DNA of 64,000 bases, from assembly GCA_950295325.1 (NCBI GenBank), contig OX485803.1, positions 15,376,001 through 15,440,000 of the forward strand, in the 5' to 3' direction. Below, in pieces: positions 11,010-20,284 of the stretch; the stretch's first letter is position 1; each line of letters starts with the position of its first letter. The notes beneath the pieces were generated by a model. It was not told the origin of the DNA. It searched no databases and worked only from the letters and a program-made list of their open reading frames with translations. A program made the position numbers and the translations under genes. The DNA comes from Polytrichum commune. Its lineage: Eukaryota > Streptophyta > Polytrichopsida > Polytrichales > Polytrichaceae.

Positions 11010-12263
11010 AATACCCTATGGATTCTTTGGACAGGTTTTTCCCATGGTGGTTTATTCTCCGGTTACCTTTAGCAATTTAATCTTTTCAATTTGTACCCAA
11101 AAAAAAATAGACAATTGGGAGACGACATTGCCCAACGTTTGCTAGAGGTTTCATGTGTGACCATTGTTAATAGACATTAGTTTCCATCCACTAAAATGCC
11201 AATATGGGTCACAAACAACAATGAAGTTTATGTTGCCCAACCTTTAGAGGTAAGGGGCCCACTTGTTGTATGTATTAATGTACCCCTTCATGTTTAAAAC
11301 ATGTTTCCCTATATGTTTTGTGATTTTTCCATCTCAATTGTGATCCACTAGACTAACTCATGGTCTTTGAAGCTACTCTTCAAACTGTACATATTATTTT
11401 TGGTTTTAATATGCTTATATGCAAGAGATTCTTTTGGCTTGGACTTCTTGGAGTTTGAGCTAACTCATCCATCATGAATGAAGGAGCTCTACAGGCCGAG
11501 GGACCCCCAAAGCTCCACTTATTTCAACCACACCTCCTATACTAATTTGGGATCTCTGATGTCATTTTGAAGTCAAATTATTCCAAAACAAGTTAAAAAG
11601 AACAAACTATATAAAATGACCCGATAAGTTTTCATGTACTCAATGGACAAGTTTACCTAGACACCACAAAGCTCTAGCCATTGGCAGCCACTATCAAAGG
11701 CCGGTGGCAACAACCGCCAGGATGTCGGTCGGACTGGTTGGATGTGGCTGCAACTATTGTGGACCCAGGCAACACGTAATCACTAGCCAACAACTAGGAG
11801 ATGGCTCAAGGTTGGTACCCCAACTGAACTGACCCAATGCACTATTTTCAGTTCTCCCAAATAAGAGAAGCAAGTTGGAGAGCCAATCAAGTCTACTAAT
11901 GGTTTCTCTAAGTCTTGCATTACTTGTATTGATTGAAATCGGTTCTAGATACCTTAGGTTTTTCCCTTCATTTATGGATAGTTTTACATGCGTGTGTGAA
12001 TCCTCTTTTGAGAATTGGATGGCCAACCACCACCATTTCAAGCTTGACACTTGAAAAGGAAACGTAACGAAATGAGGCCACTTGAGCACTATGGTATCTT
12101 ACGAGGGGTAGTCCATAGGTGGACTTATCCCATACAAGCATACCTCTCATCCATCCAACATAAAAACTTGACCCCCTATAGGTACGTGGCCGATTCATCT
12201 CAAATGCTTTTGAATTAGTCAACATATCCACTACATTGATTATCCCAACTGGTGCGCGTTACG
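11010..12263. other. Intergenic block, nothing recognisable
   Basis: No gene, RNA or clear repeat boundary seen. The minus-strand open frames at 11754-12231 overlap one another and show no domain. Confidence 0.5.
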
Positions 12264-12421
12264 ATTTGGAATTACGCAATGCAATAACGTCTTACACATG
12301 AGTTCAATTTTCACTAACGAAAGTTCAGTAGGTTGTTTGGACACTATAAAATATAAGTGACTTTGCTTGGTAAAATATTACATTTTCAATAAATAGAAAC
12401 AACATTGCGCAACTCCGATTA
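12264..12421. mobile_element. MITE family D (158 bp)
   Basis: Left end ATTTGGAATTACGCAATGCA pairs imperfectly with the reverse complement of the right end (GCGCAACTCCGATTAG). The internal block GGTTGTTTGGACACTATA is shared with the larger copy at 23561-24131, which has a second element inside it. The simple copy here proves that D is an independent unit. Confidence 0.7.
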
Positions 12422-12784
12422 GTAACACACACTAATTGGGATCATCAGTGTAGCTACCCGTAACATATTAGTCTCTTGTATGTGTCTCTTGATACCAGCC
12501 GCTGCTTCAAAGTTCAATGACAACAATGAGATATGAAGCCTCGTGGCCAATCCAAATGAAAAAAAAAAATTGCATTGGTCCTGCTCTCCCCACACTTTGA
12601 AGAAGAAATTTTTTGCATGCTTTCGAAACATGTCTATCATCAACAATGGATTTTTACTTGAAGCTTTGGGTCACGGTGGTATTAAAAGAAGAGAAAAAAA
12701 AATAGTAGGGAGAATGTCACATGACACCATAGATAGGTTTACTATTTGGGAAGTGACGTCTCTTATCTACTTTTTGATGCGCTT

Positions 12785-12998
12785 TAGGGCCACTTCACAC
12801 ACGAACCAAGAGCCATGACCATGAAATTGTGAGAGCCCAAAAGAAAGTGTCCAAAGACCGTCCCAAGACACCTCCAAAATCGTGTAGTGTGGTCACGGAT
12901 CTTCTAAGTGTAGTGTGAAGCCATATGTGACTGGGCCCTCAACCAAATGCTATTTCAAGAAATTTCTATTCATGCGCACCCTCACACGTGATAAAATA
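12785..12998 (+). mobile_element. Family A TIR element, 3'-truncated copy
   Basis: Carries the intact left end AGGGCCACTTCACACACGAA and about 210 bases of the family A interior, up to CTCACACGTGATAAAATA. The right half is absent. Confidence 0.75.
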
Positions 12999-13787
12999 AA
13001 TCCAAGTCCAACCAGTGACATGTTGACATCTTTTGGTTTCTCTTTATTGATTTGAGGTATATTCTATAGATTCTTCTAAAATGATCGGTAATTTTCATGA
13101 AGTCTCGAACTTCAACCAGTTATTTCTCAAACTCAACCAATTCCTCTGTAACTAGAGGTCGATTCTCCCCATTCATTTGAATGGGGAGAAATTTCAACTA
13201 AGTCCACCATTATCAATGTATCCCTTTCACACTAGAGCTTGAGTTGGGAGCTCGAACTTTGCGATTTTGGGGAGTTTGATACTTGGAGTTGATAAGTATT
13301 CATCCAAAGGGCTAAACCATTGAGTGCCTCGCCAACCTTCAATCTCTCAATAGTTTGCGCATTGTAAAGTGTTGAAAGTGAGATATGATCAAGAAAGTCA
13401 CCAATACTTAAGTAAGAAGATACCTTTTATTGCATGTGAATATGGTTCATTATATTCAATATTTTAGAAAAGCTTGAGTCACGCTCCAAACCAAACATGT
13501 TCCAAAGACAACATTCAAGTTTAATATGAGAGCCACCCATCCTTAATGATAGGTTTTGAGCCCTTTGACACAAGGCATATGGACCCCAAAGTCGGAGGTT
13601 CAAATTCTCACATGTAATACATTTTGACTTTGTGCATAGTAAAAATCTCATTTTAATATAGAGCTTCATCCAACCCATCCTTCGTACTCTGCGCCAACTT
13701 GAAAACTATAACCTTGTGACCATTAGATTTTGTCAAATTGTGATGAAATAAAGATAGTCTTTTCTCCACGTCTTCATAATGAAATGG
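12999..13787. other. Intergenic block with a possible tRNA-like remnant
   Basis: No protein gene seen. At about 13545-13640 the stretch AGTCGGAGGTTCAAATTCTC resembles a tRNA T arm and B box, but the rest of a tRNA cannot be folded, so at most it is an old tRNA-related SINE piece. The end of the block, from about 13690, belongs to a repeat also found at 15050-15250. Confidence 0.45.
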
Positions 13788-13961
13788 CTTTGGTGGTCTC
13801 AGATGACCCTAAACTACTGCATGATAGTGGAGAGGTTCCCAAACTGAATGGAGTGGTTGGCGGTTCAATTCCCAGCCATGAAATTGTCTCTCTACTTGAC
13901 GGTAAACTAGCAAGGTGGTCAAAACGCCTCATGTGTTCATAATAAAATAAAATAAAATAAA
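13788..13961 (+). mobile_element. tRNA-related SINE (174 bp) with target duplication
   Basis: Flanked by the 12-base direct repeat ATAATGAAATGG at 13776-13787 and 13962-13973. The body contains a Pol III B-box-like GGTTCAATTCC and ends in an AAAAT-type repeat tail. A second stretch, CTAGCAAGGTGGTCAAAACGC, resembles the A-box region of a tRNA-Leu or tRNA-Ser. A second copy is at 37286-37450. The sequence around the insertion also occurs without the SINE at about 15110-15160, an empty-site paralogue. Confidence 0.8.
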
Positions 13962-14305
13962 ATAATGAAATGGTTTTCACATAGAAGACGTTAATCCAAA
14001 ACCATGTTGGTGAGAGTGGCAAAAACTGTCCTCGACACCCAAGTTCCAAGTCCATCTAAATGCACCTCGGGCCAAATTTAACCCTTATTGGCTAAATCGC
14101 CCACAATGGGACTCCCCATTCAAATGATCGCTTCTTGCTTCAAACTAATTAGTATTCATTTAGCAATTTCATCATATGTAGCTATTGTAATTGTCTATCA
14201 TGTCCAAAACCTTGGTCGTAACTTTCATGAGTGGTTATCCTCTATGCCTCATGAAGTGCTTGGCACATCTCAAGAGACATCTTGACAATTAGGTAACTTC
14301 AAGAT

Positions 14306-14710
14306 TACATTAGAGTTATTTGTAAAGTCTTGGCATCAAACTCCCATTGAGTTCACTTAAAGGTGAGTTGGAGAGCTTATGCATAAAGTCACCCAAAATT
14401 TTAATGCTTAAAATACCATACTTAAAGAGTGGTGTCGGGCTATTAGAAACCAGCTTTCTAGCTTGTCCTACTAGGATGGGTGGGTCAAGCTAGCCTTGCA
14501 TAGGCCAATCCAAGATTACCATAGAACCCATGGGCATACCCTACTTAGAATCAAATCGTAAAGTTCTCTCAATATTTTGGGGATTGCAAGAGGAGGTCCA
14601 ACTTTCAAAATAGGCTCCGACACACAACGACCTAATGAGCTTTGAATAGAAAGTTTTCAAAGAAGGATCAAACCCGTGGTTTTGTCCCTCTTTATGGGTA
14701 ACTCTATTAT
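14306..14710 (+). repeat. Dispersed repeat, LTR-like, copy 1
   Basis: About 400 bases align with 43640-44070. Shared landmarks are TTGGCATCAAACTCCC, GAGAGCTTATGCAT, AGAGTGGTGTCGGG, AGGATGGGTGGG and CAAAATAGGCTCCGA. The length and the lack of coding would suit a solo LTR, but no TG...CA ends or target duplication could be fixed. Confidence 0.6.
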
Positions 14711-15049
14711 GGTTGCAACCTTCCATCAATCTATAGTACGTTCTCAACCAATAATACCATGTTTTTCTTGGCAAAACAACGAGAATTTTGATTTTGATAA
14801 AATTTCAAAGTCCTCACTTCTAAATTCATTAAAGGAGGACCAAACATATTTCATGTATTTTCAACCTAATGGTTGTGTGGATTTCTGGGAGCTTCACAGC
14901 TTCTCATTTGTGACAATTCTCAAAACACCAATGAAAATATCTCTTTGGTAACACAATTTCAAAAATATTTTTTCCTTCGAGATTTAGAATCCCCCAATGT
15001 GCTCATCCACCTCATCATCCAACATTTGAAGAAAAAAAAGAATACTCTC

Positions 15050-15250
15050 ACTCACAGCCCAACTTAAAACATACAACTTTGCAACTATTGGATCTTCTCA
15101 AATTACGCTCAAATGAAACAATTTTCTTTCCACATCTTCATTATGAAGTTGGTTTCCACATGCAATTAGCTTGCCCAAAAACTCATGGATGATAGTGGCA
15201 CAAATGCCCTTGACACTAAAGGTGGTACCAATGCACAAGGGATATTGAAG
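15050..15250 (+). repeat. Dispersed repeat R, SINE-free copy
   Basis: Similar to the sequence on both sides of the SINE at 13788-13961: the CACATCTTCATTATGAAGTT and GATGATAGTGGCACAAATGC portions match 13770-13787 and 13962-14040. A short part (TTTGAGAAGATCCAATAGTTGCAAAG) recurs inverted at 37484-37515. Confidence 0.5.
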
Positions 15251-16029
15251 GAGAGACACACCTTTGTTGTGCGGATATTTAGTTGTGTAAAGATCCAATG
15301 GTTCCAAACTTGATCTCTTAGTTCTCATATCTTCATGAAGTATTCTTATGAGGTGGAAAGTTGCTTTGGTAATTTTCTACAATGGATTTGGTTATCTCTT
15401 TGGTAGTTTTAGATTTCATATCCTTAATTCCTAGAGGTTGTCGGATGCTTCATGTTTTTATGTCCGCCGGATATGCTCTCTAGTTCCTTTGAAGGAATGC
15501 TCGTGTTAACAATGTACATTACAATGAGATTTTGAGCCATCATTTGATATGTACTCCATACTAAGGCATAGTAAGTCACAAGATGCTTTGTTTCTTAAAG
15601 TTATCATAAAATGCTCAAGGAAGATGAGGCTAATGTGGACACCTCCAGTCTTGTGGAATCATACAACTGATGGATTCGAGTATTAAAAGCATGAGCAGCT
15701 TAACAATTGCAAATTAGGACTAAAGAATTCAAAATCGTTGAAATCGGAGCTCAGGAAGGTGTTGATCTAGGCTATGATATCAAAGAATCTTTGGTTCCCA
15801 ATATGGTGTTATACGGGGGAACTCTTTCATCGTTCATTGTTGTGTAAGTGGACGACATCATTAGCACATTCTACATGAATCATTTGCCAATGAAAACCAA
15901 GGTTAGTGCCAATATTGGTTGTGTCATGCCTCTAAAATAGTCACATGTTAGCTAAAGTGTTGCCAAACTAGCTTTTCATTATAGAATACCCTCAATACAA
16001 GTTGGTTGACACCTCACCCACAAAAAGCA
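15251..16029. other. Intergenic block, nothing recognisable
   Basis: No gene or defined repeat seen. The minus-strand open frame ending at 15098 covers mainly the repeat R region and shows no domain. Confidence 0.45.
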
Positions 16030-16110
16030 AGCATGTCATAGCTCGGTGGATAGCACTCTTAATTATGGAAGATGGTGGGTGGAGTTTGATTTTCCCAAAG
16101 GTGACTAACC
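16030..16110 (+). mobile_element. Possible tRNA-derived SINE head
   Basis: CATAGCTCGGTGGATAGCAC reads like a tRNA A box with its D arm. About 35 bases later GGTGGAGTTTGATTTTCC stands where a B box (GGTTCGANNCC) is expected, with two changes. The spacing suits a Pol III promoter. The anticodon stem does not pair, so this is not a functional tRNA. Tail and target duplication not found. Confidence 0.45.
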
Positions 16111-16344
16111 CAAATATCATCAAGGTGGCAGCTAAATCAACATGTATTACTCACCCACCAAATTAAAGCAATTGCACTGCGGATTAAGAGCCACAAATTA
16201 GGTGTTTGGTTAAGGAAGGTAACCGCTCGGCCTCATCTACCTTATAACTATAAATTGTATGTGGAGTTGGCAACATTCATAATACAGCCACGATATTGAG
16301 TAAGATAAGTTAAGTGGGTGTAAAACAAACACTTTTAGATACAT

Positions 16345-17130
16345 ACCCACTTCTCCTAGGATGTTATACACATGATTAGTACAAGATAATTGGCATACTT
16401 AAATTGAGCCTGTAGCCATTTGCGTCATAATTTTTAAAACTCGTATTATAAATCTTATGCTTTATCAAAGGGAAAAAAATCTTCTTTTCATGTGAACAAA
16501 TTAGTCTTCTTATCTAGTATGTTGATTGTTGAACTTAGACCAAGCTTTTTTAAACATATGTCTTTTTGGTGATTGTTCTCAAATCAACACCTAATCACAC
16601 GTTGCTTAAATATAGGTAGGTGTCAAATTAAGATAAGTAACCAAATTAGGCCCAACGAGTACCTTGATAGAGTGACCGCATAAAGCATAATCCGGCCCCC
16701 CATTAAAACCTTACTCACAATTTCCAAAATAATTAAATTTGGTAACCTAAGTGGGCCTTAAATGGATAATTTTAGGTCTGCACCCACTTCTCCTAAGGTG
16801 TTATACACTTGACTTATACGAGATTATTGACAACTTCAGATTGAAGCCATAGCCTTCTGCCTCATCATTTTCAAAAGCTTGCATGAACGTCTTATCAAAA
16901 TATCATAGTGAAGATTCTCTTTCCTTTTGACTGGACATATAAGTCCCCTCATTTAGCAAGTTGACTATTGAAACTACATTCATTAAAAAACTCTAGAGCA
17001 CATAGTCCAATCCCCGTCCATTCTTACATCCACATTTAATTACACACCATTCGAATATAGGTACATGTCCAATCAAGGTAAGCAACCAAATCAAGCCCAC
17101 TTATTTTAAGAAGAGTGACCACATCATAAG
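16345..17130 (+). repeat. Dispersed family N, two diverged tandem copies
   Basis: The segments 16345-16700 and 16783-17130 share the order CCCACTTCTCCTA, GTTATACAC, TCATCA/TCATAA, CCAATC, AATATAGGTA, AACCAAAT and AGAGTGACC. Other copies: about 4950-5130, 38990-39225 (inverted), 41700-42010 and 50055-50400 (inverted, inside a sorting-nexin intron). No frame and no well-defined ends; it appears to be an old, decayed transposon family. Confidence 0.55.
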
Positions 17131-18113
17131 GTCTACATATATAACCTTCTCATGTCATTGAAAAGACAATTCTTCATGTACTTCATCTCCGTAAGATGAG
17201 CAAAGTATGACATCACAGGAATGTAATTGCAAATGCTCTCTGGATTTAACTGGCTTACCATGAAAAGAACTCCAACAACTCATTGAACACACTTTGTGCA
17301 TCATAGTGTTTGTAAGAACCACGTATGCTCCCATTTCAAATATGAAAAGACAATATAAGAGAAAGAAACATCAATGTAGTACCCTAATGTGCGATGCCCG
17401 CTCACCACCTTCTACCCATGCTCCAAGTGGGAGTGGGGGGGCAATTTCAAATGCAAAGTCTTTCACGGACAAAGGGAATTATCATATAGGAGCGTACCTC
17501 TCATCTTTCCAATCCTAAAACCTTGAAATAGTATGCAACCCGAAGATCACTTGTTCTAGTTGATTTGACACCAAAATCAACTTCAAAAACCCCACATGAA
17601 TGTACTCAAGGTCATTTCAGATGCATCGGCAACAAATCTATAGAGAATCAAGTTTCAATGTTGGATGGATGACAGGTATGCTCATATGCAACAACTCCCT
17701 CTCTCCATCTTTCACAACATGTGCTCCAGAAAGCATTCTAGCAGTATAACGGCAAGTTTTTAACTCCGCTCTATATGTACAGCTTACTTCAGGCTCTTCA
17801 AGAAAAAATCACACGAGGTCTGAAAAGCATGCCAAAACCATGCACCAACTGAAACTGGGGTTTAAGTTTTCTGCCATCAACACTTGCCTCTCTTCATTTT
17901 ACATTTGTCCGATGCATGAGAGATTATAAAAGAGTTGCTCGGTGTCTATCAGATGCAGATGTGATTGTGTCCGCATCTACAAAGTGTGATTGTGGTCCGA
18001 AGCGTTGAAGGTCTTTGGTGATGAACAACCCAATATATGTACTTTCTGAACAAAGACAATCTTGAAAATGATAACTATGTGATCTGCTCCAGTATCATCG
18101 CACACTGCTCTAA
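17131..18113. other. Intergenic block, nothing recognisable
   Basis: No gene seen. The plus-strand open frame at 17294-17518 has no domain and no splice context that would support it. Confidence 0.45.
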
Positions 18114-18445
18114 GGGTGAGTTTCCATGTAGGTTGCTCGTCCACTAGATTCTAGATACTAGTGGGTCGGAGGTGTTTGCATGTAGTTAAACACAGCCGTC
18201 ATCCAACCACATTATGATGGTTCACTAGAATTTGTAAGCCCATGGACATGGGCCGTTAGACTGCCATGTGATTACTAAATTCAATTTAACTTACAAGTGC
18301 CGGTCACCAAAGAATTAAGATTGGTTGAAGACTCAAAATGAATATATGAACCCTATCCCACCATACTCCCTCGACATTTGGGTGAGTTTGTCCTTCTTCA
18401 CACTAGAATCTGGTGGATGAGCAGCTTCTACATGGAAACTCACCC
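18114..18445. mobile_element. Harbinger/Tourist-like MITE (332 bp, TAA target site)
   Basis: The left TIR GGGTGAGTTTCCATGTAG pairs exactly with CTACATGGAAACTCACCC on the right, and the similarity continues inward to the CCACTAGATTCTAG region. The 3-bp direct repeat TAA at 18111-18113 and 18446-18448 is the PIF/Harbinger signature. No transposase. Confidence 0.85.
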
Positions 18446-18641
18446 TAAGACCAGTAAACAGGGTAGCATCTCTGGAGTGATCTCACAATTGCTCCACAAA
18501 CTTGCACAGGATGTCTTTGATGGACTTTTCTAAAAGAGGATACCATTTTTTGCCAAGTTGTAAACAGCTCAGCCTCAAGCTTGCACCGCAAAAGGAAAAC
18601 CAATGGGTGTAAGCTGATAGTTGTGTTTTTGCAAACTATAA

Positions 18642-19035
18642 GAGCATCCTTAGTCGGTCTAGGTAAAGCTCACTGCAAACCAAAACCTATCTTTTGACTG
18701 ACCTAAAATTAGAAACTGAAATTACCATCATTAGAAGCACACCTAAATAAACGTGAGATATTTCTCAAGAAAAAAGAATTGTAAAAATTTGACGTAGGTG
18801 AAATCCCTCATTGAAAACACCACATTTTCAAAATTTAGAGGGAGTGCACCAAATCTTGCTTTAAAATGGAAAGATCCTCCCACACTCCCTCCAAATTTTT
18901 GACATTTAGAGGGAGTGTGAGAGGATCTGTCCATTTTAAGCAAGATTTGGTGCACTCCCTCTAAATTTTGAGCAATTTTAAGCAAGATAGGTCTTGGTTT
19001 GCAGTGAGCTTTACCTAGACCGACTGAGGATGCTC
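18642..19035. mobile_element. Harbinger/Tourist-like palindromic MITE (394 bp, TAA target site)
   Basis: The ends GAGCATCCTTAGTCGG and CCGACTGAGGATGCTC are inverted, flanked by TAA at 18639-18641 and 19036-19038. Pairing extends for about 50 bases at each end. It resumes in the centre, where about 70 bases around AGAGGGAGTGCACCAAATC fold back on GATTTGGTGCACTCCCTCT. About 130 bases in the left arm (roughly 18696-18825) have no partner. A transcript through this would form a long hairpin. Confidence 0.85.
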
Positions 19036-19124
19036 TAAGTGCTGTATAATGGAATTTCAAGTGTTCAAGGGCCAGGACAGGATTGGCAAAGTCTCAATTT
19101 ATCAAGGGACAGTATCAACCTACA

Positions 19125-19345
19125 AGCCGGGAGATCCAGCCACTAGTTATATATAGCTGGTTGAGTTTGAGAAATAAATGGTTCAAGTTCAAGGATTTTA
19201 GGCAAATTGTCAACCATTTCAAACAAATTGATAGAAGATACCTTAAATTAAAAACTAAAAACGACAAAGTATCAACAAGTAATCAATTGAATTGGAAACA
19301 CTTGGATGTCGACAGATTCTGCCCAAAATCTCCCTGGACATTGGT
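19125..19345 (+). repeat. Dispersed repeat H, copy 1
   Basis: Aligns with 62738-62935: both contain TTTGAGAAATAA(A/G)TGGTT, ATATACC/ATACC TTAAATTA-type sequence, a GTCAACA(T/A)GTAA stretch and ATTCTGCCCAAAATCTCCC / ATTATGCCCAAAAATCTCCC. No coding capacity; family not identified. Confidence 0.55.
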
Positions 19346-20284
19346 CTTCACTCTCAACAATGGTCTCAACAGTCTAGAAGCATCACTTAGTTTATCTCCA
19401 TCAAATCAATGCAAATTAAGTCTTGTTCTTAAAAATTATCAACATTACACACACCAGTGTAACACCAGGATATTTCTCCTCTCTGCTGCTTTCGAGGAAA
19501 GCCCAATAAAACCCTAGCATCTGAGACACCTGACATCAACAACTACCTTGGCCAGATTTTCATTAGTGCCTTGTCATACCAAATATCTAGAGTTGCACTC
19601 TCATTTCCGGTATTCCCCTCGTACTCAACCTTATTGCAAGAGCTATATGCAGTAAATCAAAAACTTCTCACTACTTCCACTAGATACAACAGTAGGCAAG
19701 GTCAAAAGATACAAGAGTATACAATAGTGAGCTTTGCATTAGGGACTTCGGATCACTCTTTCCTAATTTGCTCTTGGATAACAGGTTACATGGTATACAC
19801 TGTAAAAGAAATCATCAGCATCAACTTCATGTGACAGCCATTGTGCTCAATTTCTCAGACATCATCTAAGGCTACCGTACAGCTTGACAATGAAAGTTTC
19901 TCCTCATACTCAGATACAGGTAAAGATGACTAATTCATTTTCTCTTCAGTACCAACCACTTGGAGATATTCCCCCTCACACTACCTATTGCAATTTTTAG
20001 CTCTGCACATCTATAAGCATCCTAAGACAATTGTCAGCTAATATTGCACATTGACAATGACTCTCAATGTCAGCCTTCTCTCAACTCTCCTATTATCTTT
20101 TGATATCTGCCTGTGAAATCTTATACCAGGAAAGTAATTTCAGCAATCGTTGGAACACCAATGGAACTACTGGTGTCCCCATGTCTTGGTCTTTCATTGA
20201 TGAGCTCGAAATGATCAAATGAGTGTGAATTTGCTGAATAAGGAATTCTCTAAACATCTGTTTGAGACTGACTGGAACACCTGT
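19346..20284. other. 3' flank of the RPB7 gene
   Basis: Lies downstream of the RPB7 stop codon on the minus strand. It presumably contains the 3' UTR and poly-A signals, but no single signal can be picked with confidence. The plus-strand open frames here are not supported by any domain. Confidence 0.5.

Noticed and set aside
16030-16110. A functional tRNA gene
   Set aside because: The A box is good but the B box has two changes and no anticodon or acceptor stem pairs; it is kept only as a possible SINE head.
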